64,000 nt of DNA from PALSA-505 sp036502085 (GTDB lineage Bacteria > Actinomycetota > Actinomycetes > Streptosporangiales > Streptosporangiaceae): the NCBI GenBank assembly GCA_036502085.1, contig DASXZD010000089.1, positions 14,619-78,618 on the forward strand, in the 5' to 3' direction. Shown piece by piece: positions 57,003 through 64,000 of the stretch (position 1 is its first letter; each line of letters starts with the position of its first letter). Below the pieces are notes generated by a model. It saw nothing but the letters and a program-made list of their open reading frames with translations, was not told the DNA's origin and made no database searches. The position numbers were made by a program, and so were the translations under genes.

Positions 57003-57917
57003 CTAACGAGTAGACCGGAGCGCGGCGACGGCCCGCAGGGTCTGGCTCGCGGCGGGCACGTCGTGCACGCGAAAGACCCGCGCTCCGTGCCACGCGGAGA
57101 TGGCCAGCGCGGCGATCGTGCCCTCGATGCGGTCGGTTACCGGCAGCGCGAGCGTCTCGCCGATGAAGTCCTTGTTGGAGACGGCGACCAGGACGGGCCA
57201 GCCGGTCGCGACCAGCACGTCGAGCCGGTGTGTCAGCTCCAGCGAATGCCTGGTGTCCTTGCCGAAGTCATGCGCGGGATCGATCAGGATGGCGTCCGGC
57301 CGCACCCCGGCCGCGACGGCCCTGGCCGCCTCCCGCGTCACGTACCCGGTCACCTCGGCGACCACGTCCGGGTAGACCGGGTTGCGCGCGACGGTCCGCG
57401 GCTCGAGGCCGCCGGCGTGCGAGCAGACCAGGCCGAGCCCGCGTTCCGCCGCGACCGCCGCGAGGTGCGGGTCATAGCCGCCCCAGGCGTCGTTGAGCAG
57501 GTCCGCGCCGGCGTCGGCCACGGCCGTGCCGACCTCGGCGCGCCAGGTGTCCACGCTGATCGCGATGCCGGGGTGGCGTTCGCGGACCGCGGCCACCAGG
57601 CCGGCCACCCGGCGGATCTCCTCGGCCACGCCGACCTCGTCGCCGTCGCCCGCCTTCACCCCGCCGATGTCGATGATCGTGGCGCCGTCGGCCACCGCCT
57701 GGCTGGCCGCGTCGAGAGCGGCGCCGAACTCGTAGGTGGCGCCGTTATCGAAGAAGGAGTCGGGGGTCCGGTTGACCACCGCCATGATGGCGAACGCCCC
57801 GGGCGGCACCGCCAGCGGGCCGAGGCGCAGCGTCCGCGGCGCGCCCGCCGGCCCGGGCGCGCTAACGTCAGGCGGCTCCGGATGGCTCACCGGCAGCAGG
57901 ATAGGGGGCCGGGGCAT
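57003..57917 (-). CDS. folP: Dihydropteroate synthase family protein (FolP-like)
   Basis: The 304-residue TIM-barrel protein matches dihydropteroate synthase: MAVVNRTPDSFFDNG (pterin/phosphate loop), IIDIGGVKAGDG, SVDTWRAEV, LLNDAWGG, LIDPAHDFGKDTRHSLEL and AVSNKDFIGETL. It would join p-aminobenzoate to the pterin pyrophosphate in folate synthesis. The wording SNKDF instead of S-R-K-S/R-F resembles the second copy (FolP2) found in many actinobacteria, whose activity is uncertain. A start 20 codons earlier would overlap the divergent GuaB1 gene; I use the ATG at 57917, which leaves only 27 bases between the two. Confidence 0.85.
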   Translation of the reverse strand: MPRPPILLPVSHPEPPDVSAPGPAGAPRTLRLGPLAVPPGAFAIMAVVNRTPDSFFDNGATYEFGAALDAASQAVADGATIIDIGGVKAGDGDEVGVAEEIRRVAGLVAAVRERHPGIAISVDTWRAEVGTAVADAGADLLNDAWGGYDPHLAAVAAERGLGLVCSHAGGLEPRTVARNPVYPDVVAEVTGYVTREAARAVAAGVRPDAILIDPAHDFGKDTRHSLELTHRLDVLVATGWPVLVAVSNKDFIGETLALPVTDRIEGTIAALAISAWHGARVFRVHDVPAASQTLRAVAALRSTR

Positions 57918-57944
57918 GGCCTGGCAGCAGGCACAATCGATTAC

Positions 57945-59381
57945 GTGCGTTTCCTTGGCGATGCGGTTCCCGCTCACGACCTGACCTACAGCGACGTCTT
58001 CATGGTGCCGAGCCGGTCGGCGGTCTCGTCCCGGCTAGACGCGGACCTGGCCGTCCGTGACGGCAGCGGCTGCACGATCCCGCTGGTGGTGGCCAACATG
58101 ACCGCGGTCTCCGGGCGGCGGATGGCCGAGACCGTGGCCCGCAGGGGCGGCCTGGCCGTGCTGCCGCAGGACATCCCCATCGACGTCGTGGCGGACGTCG
58201 TCTCCTGGGTGAAGGAGCGGGACCTGGTCTGCGACACGCCGATCACGCTCGGCCCGGCCGACACCGCGGGCGACGCCCTGGCCCTGCTGCCCAAGCGGTC
58301 GCACGGCGCCGTGATCGTGCTCGACGACGGCCGCCCGGCCGGGGTGGTCACCGAGGCGGACTGCCAGGGCGTGGACCGGTTCACCCAGCTCGGCCAGATC
58401 ATGTCCACCGAGGTGCTTGCGCTGCCGGCCGGGACGGACCCGGAGCGCGCGTTCGGCCTGCTGCACGAGGGCAGGCACCGGCTGGCCCCGGTGGTGGACG
58501 AGGCCGGCCGGTGCGTCGGCATCCTGACCAGGACCGGCGCGCTGCGCGCCACGCTCTACCAGCCGGCCGTCGACGCCGCGGGCCGGCTGCGGGTGGCGGC
58601 GGCGATCGGCATCACCGGGGACGCGGGCCTGAAGGCGAAGCTGCTGGTCGAAGCCGGGGCCGACCTGCTGGTGGTGGACACTGCGCACGGCCATCAGGAG
58701 AAGATGCTCAGCGCGCTGCGCGCGGTCAGGGACGCCGGACCCGACGTGCCGGTGGCGGCGGGCAACGTGGTGACCGCCGACGGCGTCCGCGACCTGGTGT
58801 CGGCGGGCGCGGACATCATCAAGGTCGGCGTCGGGCCCGGTGCCATGTGCACCACCCGGATGATGACCGGCGTGGGCCGCCCGCAGTTCAGCGCGGTGCT
58901 CGAGTGCGCCGCCGAGGCCCGCAGGCTGGGCGCGCACGCCTGGGCCGACGGCGGGGTCAGGCATCCGCGCGATGTGGCGCTGGCGCTGGCCGCCGGGGCG
59001 TCCGCCGTCATGATCGGCTCCTGGTTCGCCGGCACCTACGAATCTCCCGGCGACGCGTTCAGGGACGCCGACGGCCGGCTCTACAAGGAGAGCTTCGGGA
59101 TGGCCTCGGCCCGGGCCGTCCGGCTCCGCTCGGCCAGCGACTCGCCGTTCGAGCGCGCCCGCAAGGAACTGTTCGAGGAGGGCATCTCGGCGGCCAGGAT
59201 GTACCTGGACCCGGCGCGGCCGGGGGTGGAGGACCTGATCGACGCGATCACCGCGGGGCTGCGCAGTGCCTGTACTTATGCGGGTGCCAGGGACCTGGCC
59301 GAACTGCACGAGCGCGCGGTCATCGGGGTGCAGAGCGCGGCCGGCTACACCGAGGGAATGCCGCTGCCCGCGAGCTGGTGA
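57945..59381 (+). CDS. guaB1: GuaB1 family IMP-dehydrogenase-related protein
   Basis: The 478-residue TIM-barrel enzyme begins YSDVFMVPSRSAV (IMPDH start) and has two CBS domains inserted (about 95-205). GVGPGAMCTTRMMTGVG carries the active-site Cys302. It ends without the IMPDH flap motif RYx but with EGISAARMYLDP and VQSAAGYTEGMPLPASW, typical of the GuaB1 branch. Mycobacterial GuaB1 acts as a GMP reductase, so purine salvage is the likely role. The start is GTG with no clear ribosome site. Its 3' end overlaps the convergent hydrolase gene by 37 bases. Confidence 0.9.
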   Translation: MRFLGDAVPAHDLTYSDVFMVPSRSAVSSRLDADLAVRDGSGCTIPLVVANMTAVSGRRMAETVARRGGLAVLPQDIPIDVVADVVSWVKERDLVCDTPITLGPADTAGDALALLPKRSHGAVIVLDDGRPAGVVTEADCQGVDRFTQLGQIMSTEVLALPAGTDPERAFGLLHEGRHRLAPVVDEAGRCVGILTRTGALRATLYQPAVDAAGRLRVAAAIGITGDAGLKAKLLVEAGADLLVVDTAHGHQEKMLSALRAVRDAGPDVPVAAGNVVTADGVRDLVSAGADIIKVGVGPGAMCTTRMMTGVGRPQFSAVLECAAEARRLGAHAWADGGVRHPRDVALALAAGASAVMIGSWFAGTYESPGDAFRDADGRLYKESFGMASARAVRLRSASDSPFERARKELFEEGISAARMYLDPARPGVEDLIDAITAGLRSACTYAGARDLAELHERAVIGVQSAAGYTEGMPLPASW

Positions 59382-60139
59382 GGCGGCGCGCTGTCCACCG
59401 CCTGCACCACCCACATGCCGACGCGGTCCACCAGCGGCGCCTTGGCCGCGGACTCGGCGTGGCCGAGACCGGGAATGATCCACAGATCCTTCGGCTCGGC
59501 CGCGGCGTCGTACAGCCGCTGCGCGTGGTACACGGGGAAGTAGGGATCCTCGTCGCCGTGCACGATCAGCAGCGGGGTGGGCGCGATGAGCGCGGCCGCC
59601 TCATCGGGCGGCATGGGCACCGGATCCCACCGGCCTGAGCTGATCCTGGTGTTCAGGAACCGCTTGGTCAGCAGCCGTCCCGACCGCCGCTCGACCGCCC
59701 AGTGCACCCGGCGCATCCGCTCGGTCCCCCGGTAGTACCAGTGCCCGGGGCCGCTCACCGACACCGCCGCGTCCAGCCCGCCGACCAGCCCGGCGTAGCG
59801 CACCACGATCGACGCTCCCATCGAGAACCCGACGGCGGCGATCCGCTGGTAGCCCAGTTCCCTGGCGTACCTGACCACCACGTCCAGGTCCCGGATCTCG
59901 AGGTCGCCGAGGGTGGACAGGCCGCCCGACCGGCCGTGCCCGCGGAAGTCGAAGCTGATCACCCCGCCGAGCCTGCGCAGCCTGGTCGCGATCCGCCAGA
60001 CGGCCGGCCGCTGCCAGGACAGCGTGAAGCCGTGCGCGACCAGGAAGACCAGGTCCTGGTCGCCGGGCAGGTGCACCGCGTCGATCGGGACGCCGTCGTC
60101 GGTCACCAGGGTGCGGGCGGTGGGAACGGGGAGCACCAT
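59345..60139 (-). CDS. Alpha/beta hydrolase
   Basis: This is a 264-residue cytosolic serine hydrolase. FLVAHGFTLSWQRP gives the oxyanion loop, FDFRGHGRSGG is the usual cap-entry motif, and the nucleophile elbow is VGFSMGAS with Ser106. The acid is in IVHGDEDPYFP and the His in GLGHAESAAK. The family covers esterases and lipases; the substrate is unknown. Its C-terminal coding end overlaps guaB1 tail to tail, and it diverges from the cyclase gene with a 55-base gap. Confidence 0.88.
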   Translation of the reverse strand: MVLPVPTARTLVTDDGVPIDAVHLPGDQDLVFLVAHGFTLSWQRPAVWRIATRLRRLGGVISFDFRGHGRSGGLSTLGDLEIRDLDVVVRYARELGYQRIAAVGFSMGASIVVRYAGLVGGLDAAVSVSGPGHWYYRGTERMRRVHWAVERRSGRLLTKRFLNTRISSGRWDPVPMPPDEAAALIAPTPLLIVHGDEDPYFPVYHAQRLYDAAAEPKDLWIIPGLGHAESAAKAPLVDRVGMWVVQAVDSAPPHQLAGSGIPSV

Positions 60140-60194
60140 GTTCACTATTCTGCCTCTGGCGGGCAGTCCGCCGGTCAGCGCAAGGAGGCGTGTC

Positions 60195-60980
60195 ATGTCC
60201 GTGCTCACCGATCTCGTCGAGGCGATCCGCAACGAGAGCATCGCCGTAGTCGATCTCACCGCGCCGCTCAGCGCGACGACGCCGGTGATCAGGTTGCCGG
60301 AGCCGTTCGGAAACACTTCTGCGTTCTCGCTGCGGGAGATCAGCAAGTACGACGAGCGCGGCCCCGCCTGGTACTGGAACGACATCAGCACCGGCGAGCA
60401 CACCGGCACCCACTTCGACGCGCCGGTGCACTGGGTGACCGGGGCGAACCTCGACGATGTCGCGCAGGTGCCGGTGGCCAGGCTGCTCGCGCCCGCGGCC
60501 GTGCTCGACTTCACCAGCCAGGCAGCGGCCGACCCCGACTTCCTGCTCGAGGTGGATCACATCAGGGGCTGGGAGGCCGAGCACGGCCCGCTGCCGGCCG
60601 GCGGCTGGCTACTCTACCGGACCGGCTGGGATGCCCGCTCGCACGACCAGGACGAGTTCCTCAACGCCAGCGAGACCGGCCCGCACACGCCGGGAATGTC
60701 GGTCGAATGCGCCCGCTGGCTGGCCGCCGAGGCGCCGGTGATCGGGATCGGCGTGGAGACCGTCGGCACCGACGCCGGCGCCGCGCACTCCTTCGACCCG
60801 CCGTTCCCGTGCCATTCGTCGCTGCTCGGCGCGGGCAAGTACGGCCTCACCCAGCTGCGCAACCTGGCCCTGCTGCCCGCCCAGGGCAGCGTGGTGATCG
60901 CAGGCCCGCTGCCGATCACCGGCGGGTCGGGCAGCCCGTGCCGGGCGCTCGCCCTGGTCGAGCCGGCCGGCCGCGGCTGA
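60195..60980 (+). CDS. Cyclase family protein (kynurenine-formamidase-like metal hydrolase)
   Basis: The 261-residue protein has the cyclase/KynB metal motif HTGTHFDAPVH (69-79), with His69, His73, Asp75 and His79 as Zn/Mn ligands. DLTAPLSATTPVIRLP near the start and AGAAHSFDPPFPCHSSLLGAG near the end are standard. Members hydrolyse N-formylkynurenine, creatinine-like amides or isatin, and some cyclise polyketides. AAGGAGG precedes the ATG. Its stop overlaps the ATG of the ThDP enzyme by one base, so the two form a tight operon. Confidence 0.92.
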   Translation: MSVLTDLVEAIRNESIAVVDLTAPLSATTPVIRLPEPFGNTSAFSLREISKYDERGPAWYWNDISTGEHTGTHFDAPVHWVTGANLDDVAQVPVARLLAPAAVLDFTSQAAADPDFLLEVDHIRGWEAEHGPLPAGGWLLYRTGWDARSHDQDEFLNASETGPHTPGMSVECARWLAAEAPVIGIGVETVGTDAGAAHSFDPPFPCHSSLLGAGKYGLTQLRNLALLPAQGSVVIAGPLPITGGSGSPCRALALVEPAGRG

Positions 60981-62656
60981 TGCTAGTCGCGGAGGCGGTC
61001 GCCGCCACGCTGGCCGAGCTGGGTGCCGATACGGCGTTCGGCGTGGTGGGCAGCGGCAACTTCCACGTGACCAACGCGCTGCGAGCCCGCGGCGTCAGGT
61101 TCATCGCCGCCCGGCACGAATGCGGCGCCGCCAGCATGGCCGACGCGTGGGCCAGGATGACGGGTACGCCGGGACTGCTTTCGGTGCACCAGGGGCCGGG
61201 CCTGACCAACGCGCTGACCGGCATCACCGAGGCGGCGAAGAGCCGCACGCCGCTCGTCGTGCTCGCCCCCGACGTGGCCGGGGCCGCGGTGCGGTCCAAC
61301 TTCCGCATTGACGTGGCCGCGGTCGCCGCCGCGGTCGGCGCGGTACCGGAGCGGCTGCACTCGCCGCAGTCCGCGGTGGCCGACGCCGTGCGCGCGTGGC
61401 GTACCGCGGCCAGGCAGCGGCGCACGGTGCTGCTGGCGATGCCGCTCGACGTGCAGGCCGCTGCCTGTGACCCGCCGGCCGTGCCCGCGGAGCTGCCGCT
61501 GCTGCCGGCCGCGCCGGCCGCCGGGGCCGCCGCCGCGCTGGCCGGGCTGCTAGCCGGGGCGGAACGCCCGGTATTCGTGGCCGGCCGGGGGGCGCGGGGC
61601 GCCGGGCCTGAGCTGGAGCGGCTGGCCGCGGCGTGCGGCGCGCTGCTGGCCACCTCGGCCGCCGCCAAGGGCCTGTTCCGCTGCGGCCCGTGGGATCTGG
61701 ACGTGTGCGGCGGGTTCGCGACGCCGCTCGCCGCCGAGCTGATCGGCGGCGCGGACCTGCTGGTGGCCTGGGGCTGCTCGCTGAACATGTGGACGACGCG
61801 GCACGGGAGGCTGATCGCTCCCGGCTGCCGGGTCGTCCAGGTGGACGACGACGCGGCGGCGATCGGGGCGCACCGGCCGGTGCAGCTCGGGGTGCTGGGC
61901 GACGCCGGGACGACCGCGCGTGCGGTGGCTGACGCGCTGGCGGCGGGGCCCGGGGCCGGGGCTGCGGCTGGCGGTCCGGGCCGGGACGGCGAGGGCGTCG
62001 GCTACCGGACGGCATCCCTGCGCGAGCGGATCGCCCGCGAGGGCCGCTGGCGTGAGGTTCCCTACGCCGACGACGGCGAACCGGACCGGATCGACTCGCG
62101 GACGCTGTCCATCGCGCTGGATGACCTGCTGCCCGCGGAGCGGATCGTGGCCGTGGACTCCGGCAACTTCATGGGCTACCCGAGCATGTTCCTGTCCGTG
62201 CCCGACACGCACGGTTTCTGCTTCACGCAGGCCTATCAGTCGGTCGGGCTCGGGCTGGCGTCGGCGATCGGCTCCGCGATCGCCCGGCCCGGCCGGCTGA
62301 CCGTCGCCGCGCTCGGCGACGGCGGCGCGCTGATGGGGATCAGCGAGCTCGAGACCGTCGTCCGGCTGGGGCTGCCGATGGTGATCGTGATCTACGACGA
62401 CGAGGCATTCGGCGCCGAGGTCCACCACTTCCGCCCGGACGGGCACCCCCTGGACACGGTGACCTTCCCGCCGGCCGACCTGGCGCAGATCGGCCGGGGG
62501 TTCGGCTGCGACGGGGTGACCGTGCGCCGCCGGGAGGACCTGGCGCAGCTGAAGCGCTGGCTGGACGGTCCGCGGGAGCGCCCGCTGGTGATCGACGCGA
62601 AGGTCACCGCCAAGCGCGGCTCCTGGTGGCTAGAGGAGGCGTTCCGCGGTCACTGA
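60980..62656 (+). CDS. Thiamine-pyrophosphate-dependent enzyme (acetolactate-synthase-like)
   Basis: The 558-residue protein has the three ThDP-enzyme domains. The PYR domain has FGVVGSGNFHVTNAL and the cofactor-activating Glu47 in ARHECGAASMADAWAR. The middle domain has VFVAGRGARGAG and WGCSLNMWTTRHGRLI. The PP domain has ALGDGGALMGISELETVVRL and IYDDEAFGAEV, where the Mg2+ motif lies. It decarboxylates or ligates 2-oxoacids; likely relatives are acetolactate synthase, benzoylformate decarboxylase and sulfopyruvate-type enzymes. Coupling to a cyclase-family hydrolase suggests a short degradative pathway. The 3' end overlaps the convergent MFS gene by 27 bases. Confidence 0.88.
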   Translation: MLVAEAVAATLAELGADTAFGVVGSGNFHVTNALRARGVRFIAARHECGAASMADAWARMTGTPGLLSVHQGPGLTNALTGITEAAKSRTPLVVLAPDVAGAAVRSNFRIDVAAVAAAVGAVPERLHSPQSAVADAVRAWRTAARQRRTVLLAMPLDVQAAACDPPAVPAELPLLPAAPAAGAAAALAGLLAGAERPVFVAGRGARGAGPELERLAAACGALLATSAAAKGLFRCGPWDLDVCGGFATPLAAELIGGADLLVAWGCSLNMWTTRHGRLIAPGCRVVQVDDDAAAIGAHRPVQLGVLGDAGTTARAVADALAAGPGAGAAAGGPGRDGEGVGYRTASLRERIAREGRWREVPYADDGEPDRIDSRTLSIALDDLLPAERIVAVDSGNFMGYPSMFLSVPDTHGFCFTQAYQSVGLGLASAIGSAIARPGRLTVAALGDGGALMGISELETVVRLGLPMVIVIYDDEAFGAEVHHFRPDGHPLDTVTFPPADLAQIGRGFGCDGVTVRRREDLAQLKRWLDGPRERPLVIDAKVTAKRGSWWLEEAFRGH

Positions 62657-63952
62657 GCCGCGCTCGGTCTCAGCCGCCGCGGCGTGCTCCACGGCGGCCG
62701 CGGGGCGGGCGGCGGGCGAGAGGTCACCGGGCCGGAGCGTGACGAGCACGAGCAGGCCGGCCGCGACGAAGCCGCCGCCCTGCACGGCCAGGACCGGCAC
62801 GATGCCGAGCACCTGCCCCCCGAACCCCGCGGCGATCGTGCCCGCGACGAGCGCGACGCCCTCCACGGCGGTCAGCGCGCCGAAGACCCGGCCGCGATGG
62901 CCGTCGGCGGTCGCGCGCTGGATCAGCGTCATCGCCGCGGCGATCAGCACCGCGCCGGGCAGGCCGACCACGACCATGAACACAGCGGCTGGCCAGACCG
63001 CGACCCAGGCCAGCGGGTACAGGAACATGGCCAGGTCGATGGCGCCGAACGCGACCGCGGACCAGCCGAGCACGCGGGCCGCGGGAAACCGGTCGCCGAC
63101 CAGCGCGGCCGCCAGCCCGCCCACGATGCCGCCGACCGCCTGCGCCGAGACGACCAGGCCGTAGCCGGCCGGGCTGCCGTGCAGCACCGACCGGACGAAC
63201 GGCGCGAACAGCGTGCTCATGATCCCTTCACCCACGCTGGTGACGAGCATGAAGATCATGATTACCCGCAGCACCCGCTGCCGCGCCGAGATCCGCAGCC
63301 CGTCGGCCCACTCGGCGCGCAGCCGTCCGGCCCGCTGCCGGACCGAGGTGCCGGCTTTGCGTTCGCGAGCCTCGCTCCGCCCGCCGGAGATCCGCGCGAT
63401 CGCCGCCGCGGAAACGCAGAAGCTCACGGCGTCGATCAGGGCCACCGCCGTGATGCCGCCGGCCGCCGCGGCGATGCCGCCGAGCGCCGAGCCGACCAAC
63501 CGCGACAGGCTGGCGTTCTGCCCGCTGAGGGCGTTGACCGTGACCAGGTGGGCGTCGTCGGTCAGCCGCGGCAGCAGCGCCAGCTCGGCCGACCCGAAGA
63601 ACTGCTGCACGCAGCCCTCCCACGCCATCACCACATAGACGATCCACACCTTGTCGGCGTGCCGGACGGCCAGGAGCGGCAGCAGGCCGGCGGCCAGCAG
63701 CAGGTCCGTGACGACCATCGTGGTCCGGTGGTCCCACCTGTCGACGAACACCCCGGCCAGGGAGCCCAGCACGATCTGCGGCAGGAACGACGCCAGCAGC
63801 ATGAGCGCCGAGGCCAGCGTCGAGCCGGTCAGCCGGTAAACGTAGTAGGCCAGCCCCACCCGCAGCACCCAGTCGCCGGTCAGCGAGATCAGCCCGGCCC
63901 CGAGCAGCAGCCGTACCGGCCGCTGCCCCAGCGCACGCCGTATCGCGCCCAC
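62630..63952 (-). CDS. MFS transporter (enterobactin-exporter-like)
   Basis: The 440-residue membrane protein has 10-12 hydrophobic segments, with RRALGQRPVRLLLGAGLISL at the start. VFVDRWDHRTTMVVTDLLLA occupies the motif A loop position, VNALSGQNASLSRLVGSALG follows, and the later GRVFGALTAVEGVALVAG is typical of the MFS_3 group of drug or siderophore exporters. The GTG start has GGAGG five bases upstream. The frame remains open to the window edge, so a longer form cannot be ruled out. Transported substrate unknown. Confidence 0.88.
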   Translation of the reverse strand: MGAIRRALGQRPVRLLLGAGLISLTGDWVLRVGLAYYVYRLTGSTLASALMLLASFLPQIVLGSLAGVFVDRWDHRTTMVVTDLLLAAGLLPLLAVRHADKVWIVYVVMAWEGCVQQFFGSAELALLPRLTDDAHLVTVNALSGQNASLSRLVGSALGGIAAAAGGITAVALIDAVSFCVSAAAIARISGGRSEARERKAGTSVRQRAGRLRAEWADGLRISARQRVLRVIMIFMLVTSVGEGIMSTLFAPFVRSVLHGSPAGYGLVVSAQAVGGIVGGLAAALVGDRFPAARVLGWSAVAFGAIDLAMFLYPLAWVAVWPAAVFMVVVGLPGAVLIAAAMTLIQRATADGHRGRVFGALTAVEGVALVAGTIAAGFGGQVLGIVPVLAVQGGGFVAAGLLVLVTLRPGDLSPAARPAAAVEHAAAAETERGSVTAERLL

Positions 63953-64000
63953 CTCAGCCTCCGCCCGGTTCCCCAGCAGCCGCAGCCCCAGCAGCCCCAG

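Noticed and set aside
57918..57977. Earlier FolP start overlapping guaB1
   Set aside because: It would overlap the GuaB1 coding start, adds unconserved Cys-rich residues and has no better ribosome site.
59345..62656. Secondary-metabolite biosynthetic cluster around the cyclase gene
   Set aside because: The cyclase has the KynB-type metal motif and there is no polyketide synthase, peptide synthetase or tailoring set in the window.

Overview
This 64 kb window is high-GC (roughly 70 percent or more) actinobacterial chromosome. The taxonomic markers are a complete conservon signalling operon (kinase-like sensor, roadblock protein, DUF742 protein, small GTPase), a DUF4193 protein, an actinobacterial-type ferrochelatase, a GuaB1-type IMPDH paralogue, and many GTG starts with 4-base GTGA/ATGA overlaps. 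Gene style suggests a soil actinomycete of the Streptomyces/Streptosporangiales kind; I cannot name the species. The window is mostly catabolic and housekeeping genes. I see no complete insertion sequence, prophage, CRISPR array or large biosynthetic cluster.

Layout. 0-9 kb: a partial TetR gene, tandem repeats, an alkylglycerone-phosphate-synthase-like oxidase with a diacylglycerol-kinase-like enzyme, an esterase/FAH-hydrolase pair, a secreted serpin, and a fused E1 alpha-beta 2-oxoacid dehydrogenase. 9-18.4 kb: protocatechuate and 4-hydroxybenzoate catabolism (pobA, pcaB, pcaC, a CoA-transferase beta subunit, pcaH, pcaG, pcaD), interrupted by a peptidase E, a papain-like protein and a membrane protein. 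A LysR gene converges on pcaD. Divergent from LysR lies a tiny ORF with a strong ribosome site, an operator-like palindrome and a terminator. 18.5-25 kb: GABA-type transaminase, D-serine-deaminase-like enzyme, methylmalonate-semialdehyde dehydrogenase, and a penicillin-binding protein. 25-29 kb: a probable oxidative sugar-acid route (IlvD/EDD dehydratase, uronate dehydrogenase, 2-oxoglutarate-semialdehyde-type dehydrogenase). 29-37 kb: Lrp regulator with an aminotransferase, a bacterial expansin, DinB protein, a large S53 peptidase, and several gene remnants. 37-45 kb: a hydrolase, a DUF234-type ATPase behind a perfect palindrome, tRNA-Met, and the conservon. 45-64 kb: orphan substrate-binding lipoprotein, acyl-CoA dehydrogenase, FHA protein, permease with formamidase, DUF4193, IMPase with ferrochelatase, lytic transglycosylase, two MFS exporters, TetR, FolP-like and GuaB1, then a cyclase with a ThDP enzyme.

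How the genes work together. PobA makes protocatechuate from 4-hydroxybenzoate; PcaHG opens the ring; PcaB, PcaC and PcaD carry it to 3-oxoadipate. The CoA-transferase beta subunit would act next, but its alpha partner and the thiolase are not here. Uronate dehydrogenase, the dehydratase and the semialdehyde dehydrogenase plausibly convert a uronic or aldonic acid to 2-oxoglutarate. The expansin and S53 peptidase fit life on plant debris. The best candidate for something undescribed is the LysR-linked micro-ORF at 9.05-9.23 kb.
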